This document shows positions 50,878 to 58,601 of a DNA stretch of 64,000 nucleotides, piece by piece. The translations under genes were made by a program, and so were the position numbers. The stretch comes from Leeia speluncae (GTDB lineage Bacteria; Pseudomonadota; Gammaproteobacteria; Burkholderiales; Leeiaceae). Within the stretch, counting starts at the first letter, position 1. Every line of letters begins with the position of its first letter. The notes under the pieces were generated by a model. It did not search any database. It was not told the DNA's origin and was given only the letters and a program-made list of their open reading frames with translations. The DNA lies in the NCBI RefSeq assembly GCF_020564625.1, contig NZ_JAJBZT010000002.1, positions 545,688-609,687 of the forward strand, in the 5' to 3' direction.

Positions 50878-51789
50878 TTAAGCGACGCTGGCTAGTTGCG
50901 CTGCGGCGACTCGTCCCGCAGCTAAATCCCACGCGGCACTGCCAACACTCTTAAAAAAGATCGGGCGGCCAGTAGGTGCTGGTTGGTTAAGGTAGCTGGC
51001 TAATGCCTTTACCTGTTGCCAATCACTGCCTGCCAAAATAATGTCGCCCGCTTCTTCTTTGGCGCCGTGCAAATCATCTACAACTAACTCGCTAGCATTC
51101 ACCACCTTGGCAGAGACTTCGGCAGATGTAGGCTGGAATGCGCCCACGCCAATCACTAGGCGGTTGGCAGACGGTGCTTCATCATAAATCGGGGTTTTAC
51201 TGGTGGTAAGGGTGATCACCACATCGGCCGCTTCGTTTAATGGATGTTGCTGGGCAGCGGCGACGGTAACCCCAACTGCTGCCATGGTTTGGATAAACGC
51301 GCTGGCGGCTTCTTCATTACGGCTCGCGATTAAAAGGGTTGCTTCTGGGAACATCGTAGCAATTGCTTCGGCATGGCTTTTCGATTGTGTACCCGTGCCA
51401 ATTAAGCGCACTACGCTTGGTGGTGTGGCCAGCAACGTTTTGATGGCCAAGCAGGTCACAGCGGCGGTTCTCCTACCGGTGACGGTAGGGCCATCTAATG
51501 AAAACAAAGGGGCGCCGGTGTTTGGGTCAAAGGCATTGACCAAGCCATGAATGGTGGGTAAGTTGATTGCCTGATTAGTGGGGCAAACATTCACTAGCTT
51601 GTGAATGGCAATATCCTTTGCGCTAGCAGGCATAGAAAGTAACACGCCGCCGTTATTTAACGGAATCACCTGTCTTTCTGGGCTATGAATTTGTTCAGCC
51701 GCATATTCCGGCATGGTGTTAGCCAATTGGGCGACTAAGGCAGGGTATGGTAAAAGGGCAGCAGTTTCGGTGGCGTTAAAGATGCGCAT
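50878..51789 (-). CDS. lhpI: Delta-1-pyrroline-2-carboxylate reductase (ornithine cyclodeaminase family)
   Basis: A 303-residue ornithine cyclodeaminase/mu-crystallin family enzyme: RQVIPLNNGGVLLSMPA, GPTVTGRRTAAVTCLAIKTLL and the NAD(P) loop VRLIGTGTQSKSHAEAI. Bacterial members such as LhpI reduce delta-1-pyrroline-2-carboxylate to L-proline. Start at 51789 (MRIFNATE) fits the family. It is divergent from a GntR regulator and near the trans-3-hydroxyproline dehydratase, which makes this the reductase of the hydroxyproline pathway. Confidence 0.84.
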   Translation of the reverse strand: MRIFNATETAALLPYPALVAQLANTMPEYAAEQIHSPERQVIPLNNGGVLLSMPASAKDIAIHKLVNVCPTNQAINLPTIHGLVNAFDPNTGAPLFSLDGPTVTGRRTAAVTCLAIKTLLATPPSVVRLIGTGTQSKSHAEAIATMFPEATLLIASRNEEAASAFIQTMAAVGVTVAAAQQHPLNEAADVVITLTTSKTPIYDEAPSANRLVIGVGAFQPTSAEVSAKVVNASELVVDDLHGAKEEAGDIILAGSDWQQVKALASYLNQPAPTGRPIFFKSVGSAAWDLAAGRVAAAQLASVA

Positions 51790-51834
51790 GGGGAAGGCCT
51801 TTTTTTTGCGTGAATGCAAACCATCATAAATCAA

Positions 51835-51871
51835 TTGGTTTATAATTAAAACCAAATAAAGACTATTTGGT
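51835..51871. promoter_or_regulatory. Candidate GntR operator, overlapping inverted repeats
   Basis: TTGGTTT-N7-AAACCAA (51835-51841, 51849-51855) and ACCAAATA-N5-TATTTGGT (51851-51858, 51864-51871) share the ACCAA half-site. They lie in the divergent region between the reductase and the GntR gene, where a FadR-type regulator would bind. Confidence 0.5.
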
Positions 51872-51896
51872 AATAAAATTTGTTGTGGTGACCAAC

Positions 51897-52628
51897 ATGA
51901 ATCAAACAATGGATGCTGGCTTTCGGCCAATGCAAGTGTACGAGCAAGTGGCAGAGAGAATCCGCGCGGGGATTTTAGAAGGGCTGTTTTTGCCCGGCAG
52001 CCGCATGCCAGCAGAGCGAGAATTAGCCGCGCAATTTAATGTCGGTCGCCCAGCGGTGAGAGAGGCAATTGCCGCCTTGCAGAATGAACAATTGGTGGTG
52101 ACGAAGCGTAACTCTGGCACCTATATTTGTGATGATGCGGTGGTGTTGCTGCAGCGAAAAACCAACCCAGATCGCCCCGCGCTAGAGGCAGATCTTAGCC
52201 CCACCTCAACGCTACAAGCCCGCCTGTTACTTGAGCCTGCCATTGTGCGTCGAGCGGCAGAACATCGCCGCCGCGACCCCTTGGCGGAAACCTACTTGGC
52301 GCAGATGGAAACCATCACCAATATCGAAGATCCAGAGCAGCAAATGCTTTGGAATAATAGTGATCGCTTGTTTCATCGCCAATTGGCGGTCATGACGGGC
52401 GATCCGCTGCTTATTCGCATTGCAGATGAAGTGGCGAGTACCATGGATCAGCCCTTATGGAAGCGGCTAAAAGACCAAAGTATTTTTGAGGCGCAGCGGA
52501 TTCGCTTGTACGCAGCAGAGCATCGTCTTATTTATGAAGCGATTGTAGAGGGGGATGCCGATGCGGCGGCTTTTTATGTAGAAAAACACATTAAGCGCGT
52601 CGAAAAAGACATCACCCAAGAAGAATAA
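51897..52628 (+). CDS. GntR family transcriptional regulator (FadR subfamily)
   Basis: A 243-residue protein: N-terminal GntR winged helix (YEQVAERIRAGILEGLFLPGSRMPAERELAAQFNVGRPAVREAIAALQ) and C-terminal all-helical FCD effector domain (about 85-240) with the metal-ligand-like D, H, H residues around QMLWNNSDRLFHRQLAVMTGD. It is convergent with the dehydratase gene and divergent from the reductase gene; likely repressor of the hydroxyproline module. Confidence 0.87.
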   Translation: MNQTMDAGFRPMQVYEQVAERIRAGILEGLFLPGSRMPAERELAAQFNVGRPAVREAIAALQNEQLVVTKRNSGTYICDDAVVLLQRKTNPDRPALEADLSPTSTLQARLLLEPAIVRRAAEHRRRDPLAETYLAQMETITNIEDPEQQMLWNNSDRLFHRQLAVMTGDPLLIRIADEVASTMDQPLWKRLKDQSIFEAQRIRLYAAEHRLIYEAIVEGDADAAAFYVEKHIKRVEKDITQEE

Positions 52629-52638
52629 TTGCGTCGAT

Positions 52639-53646
52639 TTACCTAACCAAAAAGCCATTTGCCAATGGGTCGTTGCCATCAATGATCCAGTTGGCAAAAC
52701 CACATAAATGCGCGTGCCCAGCTACTTCCGGAATCACCGCATCAAATTCGCCCAATTTGGTGGTGCTTAGTACTCTGCCCTTAAATACCGATCCAATAAT
52801 CGATTCGTTCACCAGTACATCAGTATCCGATAGTTTTCCGCGTAAATACAGTTGCGCAACCCGCCCGCCGGTGCCAGAACCGGTAGGGGATCTATCCACT
52901 TCTCTATCGGCAAACACGCAGCAATTCGCCTGAGTCGAGACTTCGTGACGTGGTGCGCCAGAAATAATCGTGCCGTAGATGTGGTTAATTTCAGGGATAA
53001 GCGGATGAGTGACAGGATATTTGAGGTTGGCCGCCGTTTTTACTTCTGCGCCAAAGCGAATCAGCTGCTCAATGTTCGATTCTCGAATTTCCAGGCCAAA
53101 AGGGCTGCCGTCTACATAGAAATAAAACGCCCCGCCAAAAGCAATATCGCCGGTGACTTGCCCAAAGCTTGGTGTATCGACAGTGACATCTCTTTGCCAA
53201 ATAAAGGAAGGCACATTCTTAAAGCTCACCGCCCCTACTTTTTGCCCATCCCATTCCACCGTGGCTTCAATAAACCCGCAAGGGGCATCAATTCCCACTT
53301 TGGTACTTGGTTGTGTGCGATTTACCCAGCCAAGCTGAACGGCTGCGGTCGAGAGCGCAATCACTCCGTGTCCACAGTGGTCGCTATAGCCTTCGTTATG
53401 GATAAAAATCACCCCGAAATCCGCGCCTTCGGTAACCGGCTCGGTCAGGTAGCCGCCATACATATCCGCATGCCCTCTTGGTTCTAGCATCAGGCTTTTG
53501 CGAACATCGTCTAAGTTATCTTTTAGCCACTGCCGCCGCGCCACAATGGTGCTTCCCGGTAGCTTGGGTAGGCCACTTGTCACAATGCGAAAAGGCTCTC
53601 CGCCTGTGTGCATTTCTACCGTGGAAATTGTTCGTTGCATGAGCAT
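52639..53646 (-). CDS. lhpH: Trans-3-hydroxy-L-proline dehydratase (proline racemase family)
   Basis: A 335-residue proline racemase-family enzyme. The first catalytic residue is the Cys of DHCGHGVIAL; at the second position this protein has Thr (DRSPTGSGTGG) where epimerases have Cys. Cys/Thr is the signature of trans-3-hydroxy-L-proline dehydratase, including the human homologue with the same SPTGSG. The product is delta-1-pyrroline-2-carboxylate, substrate of the neighbouring reductase. Start: ATG at 53646, or six bases downstream at 53640. Confidence 0.85.
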   Translation of the reverse strand: MLMQRTISTVEMHTGGEPFRIVTSGLPKLPGSTIVARRQWLKDNLDDVRKSLMLEPRGHADMYGGYLTEPVTEGADFGVIFIHNEGYSDHCGHGVIALSTAAVQLGWVNRTQPSTKVGIDAPCGFIEATVEWDGQKVGAVSFKNVPSFIWQRDVTVDTPSFGQVTGDIAFGGAFYFYVDGSPFGLEIRESNIEQLIRFGAEVKTAANLKYPVTHPLIPEINHIYGTIISGAPRHEVSTQANCCVFADREVDRSPTGSGTGGRVAQLYLRGKLSDTDVLVNESIIGSVFKGRVLSTTKLGEFDAVIPEVAGHAHLCGFANWIIDGNDPLANGFLVR

Positions 53647-53714
53647 GGCTAACCCTATCTGGTTTTTAAAAGTAACCAATTTATAGTATGGTTTCGCCGT
53701 GGTGCTGTCAATTG

Positions 53715-54638
53715 TTACAAACCGTCTTTACTATCCAATTTCGGACGAATTAATCCCACCATCCAATCCATCATGAATTGCACCCGTTTGGGTAAGTGGC
53801 GGCGATTCGCATAGACAATGGTGACTGGCATGGTCGGGACGGGGTGTTGGGTAAGAATGGGGATGAGCCTTCCTTTGCGTATTGCTTTTTGTAACCCACC
53901 GCTTACATTGGGGACTTGGATAATGCCTAGCCCAGCCAAGCAAGCGGCAAAGTAGGCATCGGTACTATTCACAAACAGGCTACAAGGCATGCTCAGTAGT
54001 TGTGCCTCACCAGCTGCATCTACATATTCAAAGTAAGCGCTGCGTTTACCAAAGTGCCCCACATAGCCAATCAGTTGGTGTTGGCTGAGGGATTCAATCG
54101 ATTTTGGATCACCATATCGCTTGATATATTCTGGGCTAACGCAGCTAATCATTTCGTAATCGCCGATTTTACGCGCAATTAGCGTGTCATCCTCGGTATT
54201 TCCTACCCGAATCACAAAATCGATCCCTTCTCTTACCGGGTCTACTTTTCTATCGGTAGAAGAAAGTTCTAGCTCTAAAGCCGGGTGTTGGGCAAGCAGA
54301 GCGGGCAAGGCGGGGATCACCATTTCTCTGGCAATGGCAATCGGCATATCTACCCGCACTCTGCCGGAAAGCGGCTGGCTATCTTGATGAAATAAGGTGC
54401 TGAGTTCATCCAGATCGGCCATCAGATCTTTGCTACGTTCTAAAAAGACCTCGCCATCTTGCGTAAGCACTACCTTTCTGGTGGTGCGATGAAATAAGCG
54501 CGTTCCTAAATGTATTTCTAATTGTTTAATGGCATTCGACACACTCGCTTTGGGGATGCCTAAATCTTCTGCTGCTTGGGTAAAACTGCTGGTTTCTGCG
54601 ACACGGAAAAAGGAGGGTAGATAGTGCGTAATCGTCAT
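53715..54638 (-). CDS. LysR family transcriptional regulator
   Basis: A 307-residue LysR regulator: ITHYLPSFFRVAETSSFTQAAEDLGIPKASVSNAIKQLEIHLGTRLFHRTTRKVVL, and effector domain from about 95. The ATG at 54638 is preferred over a TTG 12 bases earlier. Divergent from the SDR at 54767 with a palindrome between. Confidence 0.88.
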   Translation of the reverse strand: MTITHYLPSFFRVAETSSFTQAAEDLGIPKASVSNAIKQLEIHLGTRLFHRTTRKVVLTQDGEVFLERSKDLMADLDELSTLFHQDSQPLSGRVRVDMPIAIAREMVIPALPALLAQHPALELELSSTDRKVDPVREGIDFVIRVGNTEDDTLIARKIGDYEMISCVSPEYIKRYGDPKSIESLSQHQLIGYVGHFGKRSAYFEYVDAAGEAQLLSMPCSLFVNSTDAYFAACLAGLGIIQVPNVSGGLQKAIRKGRLIPILTQHPVPTMPVTIVYANRRHLPKRVQFMMDWMVGLIRPKLDSKDGL

Positions 54639-54649
54639 GTTAAATGCCA

Positions 54650-54672
54650 ATTGTTCAATTAATCATAACAAT
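54650..54672. promoter_or_regulatory. Candidate LysR box ATTGTT-N11-AACAAT
   Basis: Perfect six-base arms with an 11-base spacer (54650-54655, 54667-54672) just upstream of the LysR ATG, 95 bases from the SDR start. Confidence 0.45.
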
Positions 54673-54766
54673 GTAATCAAATTTGACTAGTTTATCCAAT
54701 GGATTGTCTGCAATAGACTCCTCTTCATCGCTGCTTTGGCAGTCTTGAACCCAACAGGAGAATCAA

Positions 54767-55555
54767 ATGAGTAACCCAACATTAATTAACGCAAATCAAA
54801 CAAGCCGCATTGTCTTGGTTACCGGCGGTAGCCGCGGCCTAGGCAAAGCAACCGCGCTTTTTCTGGCAGACAAAGGCATGGATGTGATTTTGACGTATGT
54901 AAATTCATCCTCTGCTGCCGATGATGTGGTAAAAGCAATTGAAGCAAAAGGCCAAAAAGCGGCATCTTTGCAGCTAGATGTGGAAAAAAGTCAGCAATTT
55001 AAAGACTTTTCTGCGCAAGTAGAAAATCTGCTGGCAGATAAATGGCAAGGTCAAAAACTGTATGGGTTAATCAATAATGCAGGGATCGGTATTCACGCAA
55101 GCTTTGCAGAAACAACCGAAGCGCAGTTCGATCAGCTAATGAATATCCACCTAAAAGCGCCCTTTTTCCTTACTCAAACCTTGCTACCGCTGTTAGCCGA
55201 TGGAGGCCGTATTATTAATCTATCTAGCGGCTTAGCCCGCTTTAGCCTGCCTGGTTATGCTGCTTACGCCACCATGAAAGGTGGGGTAGAAGTCTTAACC
55301 CGCTATATGGCTAAAGAATTTGGCGCGCGCGGTATCTCTGTTAATACCATTGCCCCAGGCGCAATCGAGACCGATTTTGGTGGTGGTGCGGTGCGCGATA
55401 CCCCTGCACTCAACCAATTTGTCGCAAGCCAAACCGCACTTGGCCGCGTGGGCATGCCAGACGATATTGGCGGCGCAATGGCAGCGATCTTATTGCCAGA
55501 ATCTGGCTGGATTAACGGCCAGCGGATCGAGGCATCGGGCGGGATGTTTATGTAA
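54767..55555 (+). CDS. SDR family oxidoreductase
   Basis: A 262-residue short-chain dehydrogenase: VTGGSRGLGKATALFLADKG, NNAGIGIHASFAETTEAQF, LSSGLARFSLPGYAAYATMKGGVEVLTRYMAKEFG (catalytic Tyr-x3-Lys), and C-terminal SGWINGQRIEASGGMFM. Likely NADPH-dependent, controlled by the divergent LysR. Substrate unknown. A stem-loop follows. Confidence 0.88.
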   Translation: MSNPTLINANQTSRIVLVTGGSRGLGKATALFLADKGMDVILTYVNSSSAADDVVKAIEAKGQKAASLQLDVEKSQQFKDFSAQVENLLADKWQGQKLYGLINNAGIGIHASFAETTEAQFDQLMNIHLKAPFFLTQTLLPLLADGGRIINLSSGLARFSLPGYAAYATMKGGVEVLTRYMAKEFGARGISVNTIAPGAIETDFGGGAVRDTPALNQFVASQTALGRVGMPDDIGGAMAAILLPESGWINGQRIEASGGMFM

Positions 55556-55900
55556 ATCGCGAACCGCATGAGGAGAGAAGGGATCAATTGGTCCCTTCTC
55601 TTGTAAATAAGTTATGGGATGTTTAGCCACAATTATCTAGTTTTTTCCTTCATTTTTAGCCTCTACCTTCAAAATTGGCCGGTATTTTGGTTCGCCATCA
55701 TCATGTATCGCGCTAGCACATTGCCATTTGCATGATCGCACTTTATAATCAAATGTCATTTTTTTGGTTTGGTTCAGTCGGTATCTTGCATCAATCTGCT
55801 TGACCCTCCGTTTTAGCGAGTCATTCACTAACCATTCGGATGTTGTCGATGCGTGATAAAGCGCCGTGCAGCACTCCTAATCCCCAACGTAGGCATGACC
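55556..55900. other. 345-base gap between the SDR and the small-gene cluster
   Basis: Contains the hairpin at 55574-55601. A minus-strand frame at 55637-55828 could encode 63 basic residues, but I find no support for it. The region marks a change in composition before the small genes. Confidence 0.4.
55574..55601. terminator. Stem-loop terminator after the SDR gene
   Basis: AGAGAAGGGA and TCCCTTCTCT, ten-base arms with an eight-base loop, 18 bases past the SDR stop; no strong T-run but a clear 3'-end structure. Confidence 0.55.
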
Positions 55901-56404
55901 ATGAGGCGGATTTCACTTACCAACAAGAAGTTGCGGGGTATTCCGCGCCGTATCCGTGCGTTGGAAAAGTGGGCACAAGGCTTTTCGGGCTACGTTCGGC
56001 CAAGGTCAGAACACTTAGAGCACTATTTCAATTGGAAGATTCCGGTTCATGCGGCACTGGTGCAGGGGCGTCAAACCAATCTCGACATTCAGTCCCGCTG
56101 CATCGCCGCGCTGCTGGAAGTCGCGCGCCTCCTATCAGAGGCATCTTCTGGCTCTTCGAGTGGCTATTATCGGGTGGCATGCCTGCTGACATGGCCTTGG
56201 CTGCATCAAAGCGAAGTCACTATTTTCTACGATAAGGACTATTACGAGGGCTTTCTCGGCAAGGTCAATGCGCTTGCGCCGAAACGCATCTCCGACAAAC
56301 TCTCATTATCGGTGCCCTCCCATTTTCTAGAACGCGGACAGTACGTTACGCAAGCAGAAGACACTGTCCCGGTTGAGTGGTGGTGTATTGGGGAAGAAGT
56401 GTAG
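55901..56404 (+). CDS. DUF3916 family protein
   Basis: A 167-residue protein matching DUF3916: KLRGIPRRIRALEKWAQGF at the start, then HYFNWKIPVH, the long helical LQSRCIAALLEVARLLSEA-type stretch and VACLLTWPWLHQSEVTIFYDKDYYEGFL. No known function. The start is uncertain between ATGs at 55895 and 55901; I take the second because AGG lies seven bases before it. First of a run of small plus-strand genes. Confidence 0.65.
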   Translation: MRRISLTNKKLRGIPRRIRALEKWAQGFSGYVRPRSEHLEHYFNWKIPVHAALVQGRQTNLDIQSRCIAALLEVARLLSEASSGSSSGYYRVACLLTWPWLHQSEVTIFYDKDYYEGFLGKVNALAPKRISDKLSLSVPSHFLERGQYVTQAEDTVPVEWWCIGEEV

Positions 56405-56458
56405 TCACGGTCGACTCATCATTCAGCAGTTATGCACTACCCATTCTCAAGGAATACA

Positions 56459-56680
56459 ATGTTGCGGAAAGAACTTAGAGAAAAAATGATTGCGGTGTGC
56501 GATCAGAAAATAGAAGCCAAGGGGCCTGACGTGGGGCTTTCGTTCTATGCGTTCTTTAAGAACAAGAACGATCAACCCGAAGTGCTGATGGAAGCTGCCC
56601 GATGGTGGATCGAAACACATCAGCTAGATCACTTTGAAAAAGCACACAAAATTAAAGCGATGGTTGAATCAGGTGTTTAA
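56459..56680 (+). CDS. Small hypothetical protein
   Basis: A 73-residue hydrophilic, mostly helical protein (LRKELREKMIAVCDQKIEAKG, DVGLSFYAFFKNKNDQPEVLMEAARWWIETHQLDHFEKAHKIKAMVESGV). I do not recognise a family. AAGGA before the ATG at 56459 supports translation. Similar small proteins are often found singly in accessory regions. Confidence 0.6.
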   Translation: MLRKELREKMIAVCDQKIEAKGPDVGLSFYAFFKNKNDQPEVLMEAARWWIETHQLDHFEKAHKIKAMVESGV

Positions 56681-56812
56681 ATAATTATTGCAATTGCATA
56701 AAATGACAAGCGCCGGTATTGTCATCATGATTGTTGATCATTGCCCCAATGGATAAGTTCGCAATTCCTTGACGACTACATGAGACCAAATCTTTCTTAT
56801 AACGGGATCCAA

Positions 56813-57319
56813 ATGATTTTTCTACGACGCTTACTTTTGTGGATTTTTTTAGTTTTGACAACAACCGTATCACATGCCAATGGGCTTGAACTTGACTTAA
56901 TGCCAGATCAGGCGCCAAAGCTGGCTGATGTGGCCGTCATTGCCGTTGCGAAATTGAGCGGGCAGAAACTCGACTATTCACCTGCAAGTCTAAAAATCAT
57001 TGACCAACTTGTCCTGGGCTTTCGCAAGGAGGGGAACTCAGCGCAGGACATTAATAAAACCCTGATTGTTTTGGGGTGTTATGTGGGAGAGGTAATGGTT
57101 CGAAATCTTGGCTACAAATGGGATAACCCAACACAAAAGGAAATATCAATTGGTTTTGATGTGACGGGTGTCAGAGGAAAGAATAACGCTATCTCAAATC
57201 CCATCGGCAAGGTTTTTAAGCTATTGGAGAATGGCCAAGAAGATAGCGTCGAGTTCTTCTATAGCGTTTTCTCAAAAGACCTCTCTGAATTAGCGGCTGC
57301 AGAGAGCGGGAAGCAATAG
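56813..57319 (+). CDS. Hypothetical exported protein
   Basis: A 168-residue protein starting with a signal peptide (IFLRRLLLWIFLVLTTTVSHA). The mature part is mixed alpha/beta; GCYVGEVMVRNLGYKW is its most distinctive segment. No known family by eye. The frame begins earlier but the ATG at 56813 gives the signal peptide and has GGGAT upstream. Position in the small-gene cluster gives no function. Confidence 0.6.
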   Translation: MIFLRRLLLWIFLVLTTTVSHANGLELDLMPDQAPKLADVAVIAVAKLSGQKLDYSPASLKIIDQLVLGFRKEGNSAQDINKTLIVLGCYVGEVMVRNLGYKWDNPTQKEISIGFDVTGVRGKNNAISNPIGKVFKLLENGQEDSVEFFYSVFSKDLSELAAAESGKQ

Positions 57320-57385
57320 CACCTGCAACCTCCATCAAACGTACCGTGCTTAAGCATCCACTTTTATCAAACGTAAGGCCCGTAG

Positions 57386-57682
57386 ATGAAAGAACCATGG
57401 ATTGAGCGTCTCGGAGGTATTTGGCCAAATGGCGCCGAGACCAAAGATGAACTCGTCATTGAGAAGTACGACCCAGTTTACGACACCTTCACGCTAGTGT
57501 GGCAACGTGCGACGGATGGCTTTTTTGCCCAATACATGGTTAAAGGCAATTCTGATCCACAATGGGAATTGCCTTTTTGGGGGAACATTGCTGATCAGGG
57601 AATCTTCGGCACTCAAGAGGAGGCATTGTCACACATTCTTGCCATTGCTAATGATTACCATGGCAATGCGCCCAAGGCCTAA
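57386..57682 (+). CDS. Small hypothetical protein
   Basis: A 98-residue acidic protein with aromatic clusters (WIERLGGIWPNGAETKDELVIEKYDPVYDTFTLVWQRATDGFFAQYMVKG). Not recognised. AAGG seven bases before the ATG. It ends 40 bases before the VOC gene. Confidence 0.6.
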   Translation: MKEPWIERLGGIWPNGAETKDELVIEKYDPVYDTFTLVWQRATDGFFAQYMVKGNSDPQWELPFWGNIADQGIFGTQEEALSHILAIANDYHGNAPKA

Positions 57683-57722
57683 CTCATCATTTACCTGATA
57701 AACGTCTTAGTGAGAAACTACA

Positions 57723-58091
57723 ATGACCAATCTGAAAGTCACGGAAATCAAGGCATTTGTTCCCTCGAAAGACTTCGAGCTATCCAAGCAGTTCTACAAG
57801 GACCTTGGTTTTACGATGGCCTCTGACGGTGGCGGCATTGCCTACTTCCACTTCGGGCACGTTAGTTTTCTGCTCCAGGATTTTTGCGTGGCGTCGTTTG
57901 CCGAAAACTTCATGATGCACCTCTTGGTCGATGATGTGAATGCATGGTGGGAGCAGGTCCACAAAAGTGGCGTCCTTGAAAAGTACGGGGTGAAAGTTAC
58001 CGCCCTGGAGGACCAGCCATGGCGAATGCGTGATTTCTGCCTCTACGATCCATCCGGCGTGCTGTGGCGCATCGGTCAGAATATCGATTGA
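57723..58091 (+). CDS. VOC family protein (glyoxalase/bleomycin resistance superfamily)
   Basis: A 122-residue VOC-fold protein: VTEIKAFVPSKDFELSKQFYKDLGFTMASDGGGIAYFHFGHVSFLLQ and the second module VDDVNAWWEQVHKSG, RMRDFCLYDPSGVLWRIGQ. Members include metal-dependent glyoxalases, dioxygenases and bleomycin-binding proteins. Function unassigned; last of the small-gene run. Confidence 0.8.
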   Translation: MTNLKVTEIKAFVPSKDFELSKQFYKDLGFTMASDGGGIAYFHFGHVSFLLQDFCVASFAENFMMHLLVDDVNAWWEQVHKSGVLEKYGVKVTALEDQPWRMRDFCLYDPSGVLWRIGQNID

Positions 58092-58601
58092 ATCTTAAAG
58101 AAAAAGTAAAGTGGCTGAAATCGTAGCTAACGCCATTACGCGATTGGTTTGTATGACGTACCGAGATGGCCAGAAAATGCAGTCATACCTGCATGGCTAG
58201 GTGTCCTGAATGAGAATTAACTCAACGTATCGGAACCACATCTAGCGATCAAACTCCCAATTGCTGATCGCTATTACCCTTCCTCACAAACTGTCCAGAG
58301 CCTGCCTTACATCCCCAACAATATCATCCGGGTGTTCGATACCAATCACGGTGCATACTAGTTGCACCGGCATGCCCATGCTGCCATATATCGTTTGTTA
58401 TTTCTTTTGCATAAAAGTTGTGAAAGTACTATTGAAAATTTGATCAACACTTTGTTCAATCTACTTTGACAAATGAATAATTTGGTCTAGGTTTAATAGT
58501 TGATAGTTCATCAACTTTATTCAATCGCTTTTCATCTTTTATGCCTGGGATCCTCCATATGAGTGAGCCCTTACGAATCGTTGTTTAAAAGGGTGCTGTA
58601 T
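58092..58601. other. 510-base gap upstream of the large signalling gene
   Basis: Contains the PLP-enzyme fragment (58284-58390) and, at about 58150-58215, a plus-strand stretch that reads as a C-terminal peptide (VIPAWLGVLNEN, then stop) that may be another remnant. The promoter area of the large gene holds TTGACA at 58466-58471 with a weak -10, and a symmetrical GTTGAT-N5-ATCAAC at 58499-58515. Confidence 0.5.
58284..58390 (-). pseudogene. C-terminal fragment of a PLP-dependent Cys/Met metabolism enzyme
   Basis: Reading the minus strand from about 58390 to a TGA at 58284 gives a peptide ending TVIGIEHPDDIVGDVRQALDSL, the C-terminal strand-helix of methionine gamma-lyase/O-acetylhomoserine sulfhydrylase-type proteins (usually LSVGIED--DL--DL-QAL). 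Upstream the similarity stops, so it is a remnant. Confidence 0.5.

Noticed and set aside
55901..58091. Integron gene cassette array
   Set aside because: The small unknown plus-strand genes look cassette-like and GCCTAAC occurs at 57677, but no paired GTTRRRY/RYYYAAC attC ends with intervening palindromes were found between genes, and no integrase is present.
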